Assembly: GCF_015999545.1 (NCBI RefSeq)
Contig: NZ_CP065546.1
Location: 2,099,501 to 2,163,500, forward strand
Reading direction: 5' to 3'
DNA: 64,000 nucleotides
Origin: Lysinibacillus sp. JNUCC-52
Lineage (GTDB): Bacteria > Bacillota > Bacilli > Bacillales_A > Planococcaceae
Positions 1 through 8,334 of the stretch are shown here, one piece after another. The notes under the pieces were generated by a model. It had not been told where the DNA came from. It searched no databases and saw only the letters and a program-made list of their open reading frames with translations. Positions within the stretch are counted from its first letter, which is position 1. Each line of letters opens with the position of its first letter. The position numbers and the translations under genes are program-made.

Positions 1-882
1 TGCTGTTTGAACAGTATATGTTTCTTTAAAATCCGTTTGCTTCAGCGATACTGGCGGCATAGGCGTTTCACCTAATGATTTATCGCATAGCTCAGGATTA
101 TATGCAATTTGTCTAGTTAACTCTGCTGCAATATAGTTAGGATCAAGTCCTTCAAAGCTTGAGCCCACGTGACTTTCAGCTCCAGTTATATAAAATGAAG
201 GAAGCAGCTTCCCAACACTGCCTTTATAAATATATCTATTTTCATCGCCTTCATATCTAGGCGCTACAAAATCCGAATTTATTAACGCTTCATACTCAAA
301 TCCATATTCGTCTCTAAGTTGTTTTAAATCATTTAAGCCTGATAATACCCCGTGTGAGCTATCTTCCTCATCACATTCAGCAAAAAATACAATATTTCCT
401 TTTAATTCTTCTGGGTGCTCTGAGTAATACTTTAAAAGATAAAAATTGCTGGCTACACCGCTTTTCATATCTAGTGTTCCTCTGCCAAATAACCATTCAT
501 TTGATTCCAAATGCTCTTTAACTAACGGAGGAAGCTTTTCATTTTTTAATGCTTCTTGAAGATTATTAGGAAAACAGGCTTTTTCTTTTAAGCTATTATA
601 ATCATCTATACCTACCGTATCGGTGTGACCCATTAAGACAACCGTTTTAGCGCTACTTTCTTTTGTCCCCCTTACAAAAGCAAATACGTTATATCTCTCA
701 ATCTCATCATCTACAGTTTGTGATGTAAACACATAGTCCGAATGTTTTTGAAAGTATGGTAGGTTAGCAATTGTTTTAGCAAGTGTTGTTGATATATCGA
801 TTTCGCCTTCAGTATTGACGATACTTTCAATATTGACAAGATCATTCGTCACTTTTAATACTTCATCATACGTTTTTAACAT
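1..882 (-). CDS. M20-family amidohydrolase, RocB-like (partial, C-terminus outside window)
   Basis: A zinc-dependent hydrolase of the M20 family, most like RocB of arginine utilisation, a family whose exact substrate is poorly known. The reading frame is open from an ATG with an AGGAG site upstream to the left edge, so only the first 294 residues are visible. M20 signatures can be read: GHTDTV at residues 85-90 (metal-binding His and Asp), GRGTLDMKSG at 133-142 (bridging Asp) and ECDEED at 169-174 (catalytic and metal-binding acids). It is the last visible gene of the sigma-54 operon, 29 bp behind an amino-acid ABC ATPase. It could therefore cleave an amide or acyl-amino acid after uptake. 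The family call is firm; the substrate is unknown. Confidence 0.85.
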   Translation of the reverse strand, partial: MLKTYDEVLKVTNDLVNIESIVNTEGEIDISTTLAKTIANLPYFQKHSDYVFTSQTVDDEIERYNVFAFVRGTKESSAKTVVLMGHTDTVGIDDYNSLKEKACFPNNLQEALKNEKLPPLVKEHLESNEWLFGRGTLDMKSGVASNFYLLKYYSEHPEELKGNIVFFAECDEEDSSHGVLSGLNDLKQLRDEYGFEYEALINSDFVAPRYEGDENRYIYKGSVGKLLPSFYITGAESHVGSSFEGLDPNYIAAELTRQIAYNPELCDKSLGETPMPPVSLKQTDFKETYTVQTA

Positions 883-911
883 TAAACACAACTCCTAACT
901 TGAAATAATGA

Positions 912-1634
912 TTATAAAACCTGTTGTAGAAACTTCGCTGTTCTCTCTTCCTTTGGCGTTTTAAAAAATTCGGTGGGAGGCCCTTCCTCAATTATTTTTC
1001 CATCAGCTAACATAATGACTCTATCCGCAACCTCTCTTGCAAAGCCCATTTCATGCGTTACAATGACCATTGTCATCCCATCCCTAGCTAAACTTTTCAT
1101 TGTTTCTAATACTTCACCAACTAATTCAGGATCTAACGCCGATGTAGGTTCATCAAACAGCATAACGTTTGGGTTCATCGCAAGTGCTCTTGCAATGGCT
1201 ACTCGTTGCTTTTGCCCTCCAGATAATTGTTCAGGATAATAGTTAGCCTTATCAGCAAGCCCAACCCTCGTTAATAGCTCCATTGCTTTTTTGTTTGCTT
1301 CCTCCTTACTTTGCTTTTTCACCTGGATAGGTGCTTCAGTTATATTTTGTAAAACACTTAAATGAGGAAATAAATTAAAGTGTTGAAATACCATACCCAT
1401 ATTTTCTCTAACTTTATTTAAATTCGTTTTTTCTATATCAATCATTTCATCGTTAATGCTGATAGTTCCTTCATCTAAAATCTCTAAAAAATTTATACAA
1501 CGTAACAACGTACTTTTTCCCGAGCCACTTGCTCCAATTAAAACAACTACTTCTGATTTATCGATTTCAAGACTTATATCCTTTAAAACTTTCAATTTAC
1601 CAAATGATTTAGAAAGCGACTTCAACTTTATCAT
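912..1634 (-). CDS. Polar amino-acid ABC transporter ATP-binding protein (GlnQ type)
   Basis: ATPase subunit that powers uptake of an amino acid together with the permease and lipoprotein encoded just upstream. The 240-residue product has Walker A GASGSGKS at 34-41, the Q-loop in VFQHFN near 82, LSGGQ at 137-141, Walker B with DEPTSALD near 161 and the switch His in VTHEMG. An open frame continues 12 codons further upstream, but the ATG used here has an AAAGGGG site 8 bases ahead and is where family alignments begin. It overlaps the end of the permease gene by 26 bases, which suggests translational coupling. The transported amino acid cannot be read from sequence. Confidence 0.95.
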   Translation of the reverse strand: MIKLKSLSKSFGKLKVLKDISLEIDKSEVVVLIGASGSGKSTLLRCINFLEILDEGTISINDEMIDIEKTNLNKVRENMGMVFQHFNLFPHLSVLQNITEAPIQVKKQSKEEANKKAMELLTRVGLADKANYYPEQLSGGQKQRVAIARALAMNPNVMLFDEPTSALDPELVGEVLETMKSLARDGMTMVIVTHEMGFAREVADRVIMLADGKIIEEGPPTEFFKTPKEERTAKFLQQVL

Positions 1635-2304
1635 GCTTTTTCCCCTTTCCAACATCCATTCGGCTTTCAAGTTTATTGAACAACAGTGTGAATATTAAAA
1701 CTAAAATTAAGTAATATACACCTACTACAAAGTAGGTTTCTAAAGGCATATAATTGTACGCTTGAGCGGATAAGGCATGGTTAAATAATTCTGAAACAGC
1801 AATATAGGCTACTAAAGAAGAGTCTTTTAATCCAATAATGAATTGATTGGCTAATGCTGGTATAGCTCGTTTAAAGCTTTGTGGCAAAATAATTCGTCTC
1901 ATTGTTTTAAAATACGTCATTCCTAAAGAGCGGCCTGCTTCCATTTGTCCCTTATCGATTGATTGAATGGATCCTCGAAAGATTTCAGCAATATAAGCTC
2001 CAGAATGAATACCAAGTGCAATAGCTCCTGCTGCAAAATCCGAAAGAACAAATATACTAGAAATGCCGTAGTATAAAAACATAAGTTGTACTATAAGTGG
2101 CATACCACGAATAATAAAAATATAAGCGTTTGCTATTTTTTCTAATATCTTTATATTTGAAACCTTGAAGAAGGCAAAAACAAGTCCAATAACACAGGCA
2201 ATTAATAAAGAAACAACCGTTAACTCCACTGTTAAAATAGTAGCTTTTAAAAACTCGATTCCATGTTTTTGGAATATCGAGGCTATATTCGTTAAAAACT
2301 CCAT
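1609..2304 (-). CDS. Polar amino-acid ABC transporter permease (HisM/GlnP type)
   Basis: Inner-membrane channel subunit of the amino-acid importer, 231 residues, normal for the family. It has an N-terminal hydrophobic helix, several further membrane segments and the cytoplasmic EAA loop ([20 protein letters not shown] region, about residues 120-140) that contacts the ATPase. The chosen ATG follows an AGGTG ribosome site at 6 bases; a GTG nine bases upstream is the alternative. It lies downstream of the binding-protein gene beyond a large hairpin and overlaps the ATPase gene. Confidence 0.93.
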   Translation of the reverse strand: MEFLTNIASIFQKHGIEFLKATILTVELTVVSLLIACVIGLVFAFFKVSNIKILEKIANAYIFIIRGMPLIVQLMFLYYGISSIFVLSDFAAGAIALGIHSGAYIAEIFRGSIQSIDKGQMEAGRSLGMTYFKTMRRIILPQSFKRAIPALANQFIIGLKDSSLVAYIAVSELFNHALSAQAYNYMPLETYFVVGVYYLILVLIFTLLFNKLESRMDVGKGKKHDKVEVAF

Positions 2305-2362
2305 AAAAATCACCTAACCTCTTTAAGTGTTTTTGGTATAAAAGACTATTTTTAGAATATTC

Positions 2363-2409
2363 AAATTATTTTACCTAGTATTTTTCTATTAAACTAGGTA
2401 AAATAATTT
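2363..2409 (-). promoter_or_regulatory. Intercistronic 17-bp stem-loop between binding protein and permease
   Basis: Two 17-base arms (2363-2379 and 2393-2409) are perfectly complementary with a 13-base AT-rich loop. No long U tract follows on the minus strand, so it looks more like an mRNA stabiliser or attenuating hairpin than a full terminator. Such elements commonly let the binding protein be made in excess over its membrane partners; that role is inferred here. Confidence 0.6.
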
Positions 2410-2420
2410 ATACAGTCTGT

Positions 2421-3239
2421 TTATTCTAATAAATCTTTGCCAAACCATTTTGTACTTATTTCTTTATAAGTGCCGTCTGCCACCATATCTGCTATTGCTT
2501 TGTTTATTGCATCTAATAACACTTGATTGTCCTTATTAATAGCTACTGCAATTTCTTCTCTTTTAATTTCTTCTCCTACTGTTTCAATTTCTAACCCAGA
2601 TTCTTTCATCGCTGAAATGCCTACAATTTTATCTGTAATAACGGCATCTAGACGTCCTGGAGGAAGGTCTTGTAATGCATATATCTCACTAGGGAATTCT
2701 TTAATTTTATCTGTATATTTTTTTGCGTCTTCCACATACGTACTCGCTTGCATAACACCGATTGTTTTTCCTTTTAAATCTTCAAAAGATTTAATGTCTG
2801 TATTTTTACTTGAGATAAAGACTGTAGCTCCTGAAATATAATATGGGTCTGAGAAGTCCACCTGTTTTGCTCTCTCCTCAGTAGCTGTCATACTTCCAAT
2901 AATGGCATCATATTTCTCTCCTCGTAGTCCTTGGAGAATCGTTTCCCATGGATTTGTCACAGGGTTCGGTTCAAGACCTATTCTTTTTGAAATTTCATTT
3001 CCAATTTCTACATCGAAGCCAACTAATTTTTCATTTTCCTTATAGTTTAATGGTTTTAGTAAACCGCTCATGGCAAATGTTAGCTTCCCATCATTCACTA
3101 ATTTCATTTCCGATGTAGCGCTATTTTCTTGTTCTTTATTATTTGCAGCTGTTTCAATTTTTTTATTTGAATCTTTTTCTGAACACGCAACCATCAATGC
3201 AGCAATCACCAATAACAAATAGAATAGACTTTTCTTCAT
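2421..3239 (-). CDS. Amino-acid ABC transporter substrate-binding lipoprotein (SBP_bac_3)
   Basis: Extracellular receptor of the importer, anchored by lipid. The 272-residue product starts with a lysine-rich hydrophobic signal and a lipobox VAC with the modified Cys at residue 19. A charged linker rich in K, E and N follows. The mature part has the family-3 signature (KPLNYKENEKLVGFDVEIG region, about 60-80), and GDLKG-like and PPGRLDAVITDK segments typical of polar amino-acid receptors. The ATG has a GAGGGGG site; a TTG nine bases upstream is possible. It follows the second SDR gene in the sigma-54 operon. Confidence 0.93.
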   Translation of the reverse strand: MKKSLFYLLLVIAALMVACSEKDSNKKIETAANNKEQENSATSEMKLVNDGKLTFAMSGLLKPLNYKENEKLVGFDVEIGNEISKRIGLEPNPVTNPWETILQGLRGEKYDAIIGSMTATEERAKQVDFSDPYYISGATVFISSKNTDIKSFEDLKGKTIGVMQASTYVEDAKKYTDKIKEFPSEIYALQDLPPGRLDAVITDKIVGISAMKESGLEIETVGEEIKREEIAVAINKDNQVLLDAINKAIADMVADGTYKEISTKWFGKDLLE

Positions 3240-3265
3240 AAATACCAATCCCCCTCGTTTTATGA

Positions 3266-4012
3266 TTAAGCTAATTCTCCACCATCAATGGCAATTGTTT
3301 GCCCCGTAATGTAAGCTGATTCATCTGAAGCTAAGAAGGCATACAACGCCCCTACCTCTTTTGGATCTGCATGCCGCTTTAAAGGAATGCCTTCATTTAC
3401 AGCCGCTAACATTTCAGGTGTATACTCTGCCATTTGCATCGGTGTTAATACATATCCAGGACATATTGTGTTCACTCGAATGTGTGGTGCCAATTCTAAT
3501 GCCATGGTTTTTGCTAATAAATTGACGCCTGCTTTTGAAGCGTTATAGTCCGCATAGAACGGATGTCCCGTAACTCCATTTGTAGAGGCTGTCATGAGTA
3601 TAACGCCTTTTCCCTGTTCAACCATGATTTTTGCAGCCGCTTGTGACGTATAAAAGACACCATTTAAATTAATATTTAATACTTTATTCCATTGTTCTGG
3701 CGTAATATCAAGAAATTGAGAGCGAACGCTAATACCTGCATTTGCTATAAAAACGTCCACTCCACCTAAATCCTCTTTAATGGTTTTAAAGACAGCGTTT
3801 ACACTTTCAGGGTTACTAACATCCACTACATAGCCTTTAGCAATTCCTTTGTTTTCTTTTACAGACTTTTCAATACTGTCTTCATTAATATCTAAAATGG
3901 CTACGATAGATCCTTCTTCGACAAAACGTTGTGCTGTGGCTAATCCTATACCACTTGCCCCTCCTGTAATGACTACTCTCTTCTTTTCTAAGCTACTATG
4001 CCTTGTCGTCAT
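3266..4012 (-). CDS. Short-chain dehydrogenase/reductase (SDR), second of the operon
   Basis: NAD(P)-dependent oxidoreductase of the classical SDR family, 248 residues. Visible are the cofactor motif TGGASGIG at 16-23, an Asp at the end of beta-strand 2 (LDIN, residue 41) that favours NAD over NADP, NAG at 91-93, a catalytic Ser near 143 and Tyr156-x3-Lys160. The C-terminus has the GQTIAIDGG signature. The ATG has AGGGGG six bases upstream. It lies 10 bp behind the GcvPB-like gene. With the other SDR it presumably oxidises a hydroxyl group on the substrate or an intermediate; the substrate is unknown. Confidence 0.92.
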   Translation of the reverse strand: MTTRHSSLEKKRVVITGGASGIGLATAQRFVEEGSIVAILDINEDSIEKSVKENKGIAKGYVVDVSNPESVNAVFKTIKEDLGGVDVFIANAGISVRSQFLDITPEQWNKVLNINLNGVFYTSQAAAKIMVEQGKGVILMTASTNGVTGHPFYADYNASKAGVNLLAKTMALELAPHIRVNTICPGYVLTPMQMAEYTPEMLAAVNEGIPLKRHADPKEVGALYAFLASDESAYITGQTIAIDGGELA

Positions 4013-4022
4013 CAAATTCCCC

Positions 4023-5609
4023 CTAACGGTTATAACTTGTTATTTCCGCTTCATTTTTCACCTTTTCTTGATATACCCTCCATGAAATACACCATTTTGT
4101 AGGGTTATCTAAATAATCAGCTTCGATTAATTGATGAATGGTACTATTTTGTGGTGCACTTTTCACTACTTCTGGATTTTCATATGCTTCCTTTGAAATT
4201 TGTTCAAGTGCCTGGATATACTCATCTAAATCTGCTTTAGAGTAGGATTCTGTTGGTTCTAATGTGAATGGTTGAGGCACAATGTACGGATGATGACTTG
4301 TCCAGTAATGTAAACCAAAGTCTGTCATGCGACGCTGTACATCCTCTGTTGTAACACCTGTTTCTTTCTCCAGTTGCTCCCAACTATAACGAACTTGTTC
4401 CAACCGTTGCCCTTGTACATAAGGCACACTTGCGCCACGAATTTTGGAAACTCTACTATATAAATAGTTATTATTTAGCACAGCTGTTTCTGCCACTGCT
4501 TTAAGCCCTTCTTGCCCTAATGCTCGAATCCATGCATACGAACGTAAAATAGTTTGGGCTACCCCATGGAAAGCGCGCACTTTTCCAATTGAATGCTCTA
4601 ATTGATCATTTAGCACATATTGATCCCCATTTTTTTCGACAATAGGTCCTGGTAAAAACGGCTTTAATTCCTTAGTTACGCCTAATGCACCTGTTGCTGG
4701 ACCACCACACATATGTGGCGCTGCGAATGTTTTGTGTAAATTGAAGAAACACATATCGAAGCCCGCCTCTTTTGCACGTGTAATGCCTAATAACCCGTTT
4801 GCATTCGCTTGATCGTAGTAACAAATACCACCTGCATCATGTACAATCTTCGTAAATTCTTTAATTTTCGAATTGTAAATACCTGTGTCTTCTGGGTTGG
4901 CTACAACAAAGCCTGCAGTTCTTTCGGATACAACTGCCTTTAACTTTTCAATATCAGGGAATCCATTTTCATCTGGGTGTAAGGTAATAATTTTATATCC
5001 CTTTACAACTGCCGTTGCAGCTTGAGATGGATGAGAGAAAATAGTTGTAATAATTTCATTACGTTGCTCTGCCTCGCCCTTTACTTCAAAATACTTACGG
5101 ACAATCGATGCCATGGCAAATAAAGCTTGTGTACCTCCACTCGGTTGGAAAGAGAATGCATCCATTCCTGAAATCTCACGCATCGCTAAATCCATGTTAT
5201 GAATAATTTCTAACATTCCTTGTACAGTACGAATATCTTGTAGTGGGTGTAATTCCATTAGTTTAGGATTCCGAATTAATAGCTCATTAATTTTCGGGAT
5301 GTACTTCATCGTACAAGTCCCTTGACCAATTTCTACATTAAAATCTGAACCTAATGTTTCTTGTGAAAGTCGAACATAATGGCGTAAGACACGGGCTTGC
5401 CCGATTTCTGGTAAGCTCGGCTTACTTGCTCGCTTTATATTTTGCGGTAAAACTGAAATACCATCACCTACTACATCTATCACTTCTTGTGAAACTTGCG
5501 GTACTTCAACTCCAACTTCACCTGGTTGATGAAGCTCGAAAATTATAGGTTCATTCCACTTGGCTTGATGAAAATCTATATTTACAGATTGTCTTTGAAT
5601 TTTTAACAT
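4023..5609 (-). CDS. Glycine dehydrogenase subunit 2-like PLP enzyme (divergent GcvPB)
   Basis: Relative of the PLP-carrying half of split glycine decarboxylase. At 528 residues it is longer than ordinary GcvPB (about 490). The presumed PLP lysine is K293 in FNLHKTF. The segment after it reads AAPHMCGGPATGALGV, where true GcvPB has a glycine-rich STPHGGGGPG-type loop, and the DGAN motif is replaced by DQANANG. These changes are near the active site, so the substrate is probably not glycine. It sits 22 bp behind the GcvPA-like gene; no lipoyl H-protein or T-protein gene is in the cluster. Automated annotation would call it gcvPB; I regard family membership as firm and the reaction as open. Confidence 0.85.
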   Translation of the reverse strand: MLKIQRQSVNIDFHQAKWNEPIIFELHQPGEVGVEVPQVSQEVIDVVGDGISVLPQNIKRASKPSLPEIGQARVLRHYVRLSQETLGSDFNVEIGQGTCTMKYIPKINELLIRNPKLMELHPLQDIRTVQGMLEIIHNMDLAMREISGMDAFSFQPSGGTQALFAMASIVRKYFEVKGEAEQRNEIITTIFSHPSQAATAVVKGYKIITLHPDENGFPDIEKLKAVVSERTAGFVVANPEDTGIYNSKIKEFTKIVHDAGGICYYDQANANGLLGITRAKEAGFDMCFFNLHKTFAAPHMCGGPATGALGVTKELKPFLPGPIVEKNGDQYVLNDQLEHSIGKVRAFHGVAQTILRSYAWIRALGQEGLKAVAETAVLNNNYLYSRVSKIRGASVPYVQGQRLEQVRYSWEQLEKETGVTTEDVQRRMTDFGLHYWTSHHPYIVPQPFTLEPTESYSKADLDEYIQALEQISKEAYENPEVVKSAPQNSTIHQLIEADYLDNPTKWCISWRVYQEKVKNEAEITSYNR

Positions 5610-5631
5610 GCTAATGCTCCTTTCTGTCTCG

Positions 5632-7020
5632 TTATTTCGTCACAATTTTTGCTAAAGCACTTACTAGTTTGTCTATATCTTCTTTCGTATGCACTTCCGT
5701 TACACAATAAAGAGCCGACTGCCCATATTGTGGAAACTCTTCCGAGAGATTCTTTCCTCCGAAGATCTTATGCTCTAATAATTGCGTATTGATTTCTTCT
5801 ACAGTTAATCCCGTATCATTAAAGTCGATCATAAATTCCTTGAAAAAAGGTGATGTCATTCTCGAACCTCTAATGTTCTGAATTTTATTAAGCTGCATCA
5901 CAGCGTACTGACTATTTTGCATGATTGCTTGCCCTAAATCGTACATACCATTTGGTCCCATTAACGATAAATAAACACCTGCTGTAATACCCCATAGAGC
6001 TGTTTGCGTACCAACAGATTCTTTACCATTTTCTCTATCTGCAAAAGATGTACGGTCATATGCAATGTCACCAAAACCATACTCTCCTTCTTTTACCGTA
6101 GGAATAATACCAAACAATCGTGATGGGTATTCATTAACGAATTTCGGATCATTATGTGTCGCAATAAACCCTGCTTGCCCTCCACTATAATTCATATGCA
6201 TCCCAAGTGGTTGAAGGTCTCCACATACAATATCAGCACCATACTGACTCGGTGGTGCTAGTATTCCAAGTGAAATGGGATCAACTCCAACTACGATTAT
6301 GGCACCGAATTTTTTTGCAAGATTTGAAATCTCTTGCCCTTGTGATTCAATAAATCCTAAATAGGATGGATTTTCAAAATAAATCGCCGCAACATCATTA
6401 GATAGTTTTGATTCTAAATCGGCTAAATCCATTAACCCTGTATTAAGATTAAAATTCACATCTTCAAATGCTAATTGCGGTGTACCATAGTTTGTTATAA
6501 TCTTTTTTCGCTCAGGCGAAACTGTACTAGCGAGTAAAATCTTAGTACGTTTCGTAATACGACTAGCCATACGAATCGATGTAGCTGCAGCCTGAGCCCA
6601 ATCAAACGTTGGCACATTCACTACTTCCATATCAACAAGTTCAGCCATAAGACTTTGGTATTCAAATAAAGCTTGGAAACGACCATGATCTTCATATGGT
6701 TCTCCCGCATAAGCAGTTAAAAATTCAGCTCGTTGATTGACCTCATCACATACTGCTGGTATAAAATGTTGCCAGCAGCCAGCCCCTAAAAAGTTAAGAT
6801 ATTCATTCGTACTTATATTTTTATTTAATAAACCTTCAATATGTCGTCGTAACTCCAATTCATTTAAAGCTTTCGGGATATTCATTGTTCCTTTATATTG
6901 CAAATCCTCTGGAATACAAGAATAGAGTTCTTTAATGGAAGGCACTCCTATTTCGTCTAACATTTCTTGTTTTACTTCGGGTACCATATTTGGAATGTAT
7001 GGATGAACTTTTTTACTCAT
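5632..7020 (-). CDS. Glycine dehydrogenase subunit 1-like protein (divergent GcvPA)
   Basis: Partner subunit of the GcvP-like enzyme, 462 residues against about 450 usual. It keeps the general plan (FLGAG near the start of the conserved core, IPAV, AEFLTAY, ALFEYQSL, GQAGF, GTQTAL). Signatures of ordinary GcvPA are altered: the TPYQPEISQG region reads AGEPYEDHG, and MYDGATA reads TFDWAQA. A perfect AGGAGG precedes the ATG by 8 bases. It lies between an SDR and the GcvPB-like gene in the sigma-54 operon. Co-variation of both subunits away from the glycine enzyme supports a different amino-acid substrate; this is inference. Confidence 0.85.
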   Translation of the reverse strand: MSKKVHPYIPNMVPEVKQEMLDEIGVPSIKELYSCIPEDLQYKGTMNIPKALNELELRRHIEGLLNKNISTNEYLNFLGAGCWQHFIPAVCDEVNQRAEFLTAYAGEPYEDHGRFQALFEYQSLMAELVDMEVVNVPTFDWAQAAATSIRMASRITKRTKILLASTVSPERKKIITNYGTPQLAFEDVNFNLNTGLMDLADLESKLSNDVAAIYFENPSYLGFIESQGQEISNLAKKFGAIIVVGVDPISLGILAPPSQYGADIVCGDLQPLGMHMNYSGGQAGFIATHNDPKFVNEYPSRLFGIIPTVKEGEYGFGDIAYDRTSFADRENGKESVGTQTALWGITAGVYLSLMGPNGMYDLGQAIMQNSQYAVMQLNKIQNIRGSRMTSPFFKEFMIDFNDTGLTVEEINTQLLEHKIFGGKNLSEEFPQYGQSALYCVTEVHTKEDIDKLVSALAKIVTK

Positions 7021-7042
7021 GTAAATTACCTCCTAAAATTTT

Positions 7043-7816
7043 TTATGCTAAGCCGCCACCATCAACGGTTAATGTCGTTCCAGTAACCCAAGCAGATAAA
7101 CCACTTGCAAGGAATAATACCCCCTTCGCAATATCTTCAGGTGTGCCCAACCTTGCCAATGGTCTATCTACAGCCGAACTACGAAGAAAACTAGACTCCT
7201 CTATATCTAATTGTTTTGCCTCCCCACGCAGTAACGGCGTATCTGTATCTCCAGGGCAAATACAATTTACGCGAATGTTCTCTGATCCATGGTCAATAGC
7301 CATAGCTTTCGTTAAATTGACAACTCCTGCTTTCGCAGCACAGTAAGATGCCGCTTTGTCTCCACCTTTTAGTCCCCAGCCAGAACCAGTATTGATAATA
7401 CTGCCGCCTCCGTTGTTCCGCATAAGTGGAATCAAATATTTAGAAAGTAGGTAAACGCCTTTTAATGAAACATTAATGACAGCATCCCAATCAGATTCAT
7501 CTAAATCTACAACTGTTTTTCTACGTATTATGCCTGCATTATTAAAGAGCACATCGACGTTTCCATGCTTTTCTTCAAGTAACCTCGCCACACGTTGGCA
7601 ATCTTGTGAGTTTGTGACATCACACTTTACAAACTCAATATCTAAGCCCGCAGCTCGCAATGTTTCTTCTGTTTCCATTCCCTTTTGCTGATCGATATCA
7701 AGAATAATTGTTTTCGTCCCCACCTCACTTAGCAATTTAGCGGTTGCAAGACCTATTCCTGAAGCTCCCCCTGTTACTACTGCAATCTTCCCACCTAATT
7801 CGAAGTAATCTAGCAA
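7043..7816 (-). CDS. Short-chain dehydrogenase/reductase (SDR), first gene of the sigma-54 operon
   Basis: Classical SDR of 257 residues, with cofactor motif TGGASGIG at 15-22, Asp40 after beta-2 (NAD preference), NNAG at 92-95 and Tyr158-x3-Lys162. The C-terminus carries the GTTLTVDGG signature. The frame is open 47 codons further upstream, but a TTG preceded by an AAAGGGGG site at 8 bases is the best start; the longer frame would run through the sigma-54 promoter. It is the promoter-proximal gene of the operon. It is only distantly similar to the second SDR, so the two probably act on different steps. Confidence 0.9.
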   Translation of the reverse strand: MLDYFELGGKIAVVTGGASGIGLATAKLLSEVGTKTIILDIDQQKGMETEETLRAAGLDIEFVKCDVTNSQDCQRVARLLEEKHGNVDVLFNNAGIIRRKTVVDLDESDWDAVINVSLKGVYLLSKYLIPLMRNNGGGSIINTGSGWGLKGGDKAASYCAAKAGVVNLTKAMAIDHGSENIRVNCICPGDTDTPLLRGEAKQLDIEESSFLRSSAVDRPLARLGTPEDIAKGVLFLASGLSAWVTGTTLTVDGGGLA

Positions 7817-7854
7817 ATAAATGTACCCCCTTTTTTGTTTCTCAATGTATATAA

Positions 7855-7870
7855 TGCAAAAACCATGCCA
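7855..7870 (-). promoter_or_regulatory. Sigma-54 (-24/-12) promoter of the SDR-GcvP-like-ABC operon
   Basis: On the minus strand the 16 bases read TGGCATGGTTTTTGCA. This fits the sigma-54 consensus TGGCAC-N5-TTGCW with correct spacing between the GG and GC doublets. It lies about 40 bases before the TTG start of the first SDR gene, and a sigma-54 activator gene is nearby. Confidence 0.88.
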
Positions 7871-7987
7871 AATTAAAAAAGCTGATTTTACGAGATTCAT
7901 AAATAATTCATCAGTATTTTTTGACACATCTGTCATTTCAAATGTTATTTTTGTCATAATATTTAGTTTTTTAATGAGATTAATTAA

Positions 7988-8004
7988 GAACTATCTAATA
8001 GTTC
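7988..8004. promoter_or_regulatory. Candidate enhancer (UAS) palindrome for the sigma-54 activator
   Basis: A perfect 7+3+7 inverted repeat, GAACTAT-CTA-ATAGTTC, lies about 120 bases upstream of the -24 element, the usual distance for a bacterial enhancer-binding protein. A half-matching AACTATCTA occurs at 8214-8222. Binding by the activator encoded at 9605-10990 is inferred from position only. Confidence 0.5.
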
Positions 8005-8102
8005 CTATAGAAGAAGCCTTAATGATTTAGCTTTCTGATAAAATAAGCATAAAAATATAAAAATTGAAGATAAACAAATTTTAATAAAAATAGAAAAAGT
8101 AG

Positions 8103-8243
8103 GAGGAATGATTAAAAGAAAAGAAAAATGAAATTGATATTGCAGCAATCAATATGCCTATCTTAAATACAAGAGTGTATTCAAACTTAGAGAGTTACAG
8201 GGGTTTCAAAGACAACTATCTACAAAATAAAACAAGAAATTGA
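8103..8243 (+). pseudogene. Remnant of a serine recombinase (resolvase)
   Basis: An AGGAGG-ATG start opens a frame that ends after seven codons. The next frame then reads EIDIAAINMPILNTRVY, which resembles the conserved DIVVLDMPLLDTR segment of the serine-resolvase catalytic domain. Only about 35 recognisable residues remain, with a frameshift before them and no downstream DNA-binding domain. It lies directly upstream of the Abi gene and may mark how that gene arrived. The assignment is from motif recognition and needs a search. Confidence 0.4.
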
Positions 8244-8334
8244 AAAATAAAATAGAAATTCAAATAAAAATGTAGAATAAAAGTCTAAGAAAATGACTAG
8301 TATAATACTATAGAGAGAATATAGGGGCGATGAA

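Noticed and set aside
5632-7020. Plain annotation as glycine-cleavage system genes with glycine as substrate
   Set aside because: Signature motifs are altered, no GcvH/GcvT is adjacent and the operon has SDRs and an importer; no glycine riboswitch is visible upstream.
7817-7957. N-terminal extension of the first SDR (47 codons)
   Set aside because: It would place coding sequence across the sigma-54 promoter, has no RBS and does not resemble SDR sequence.
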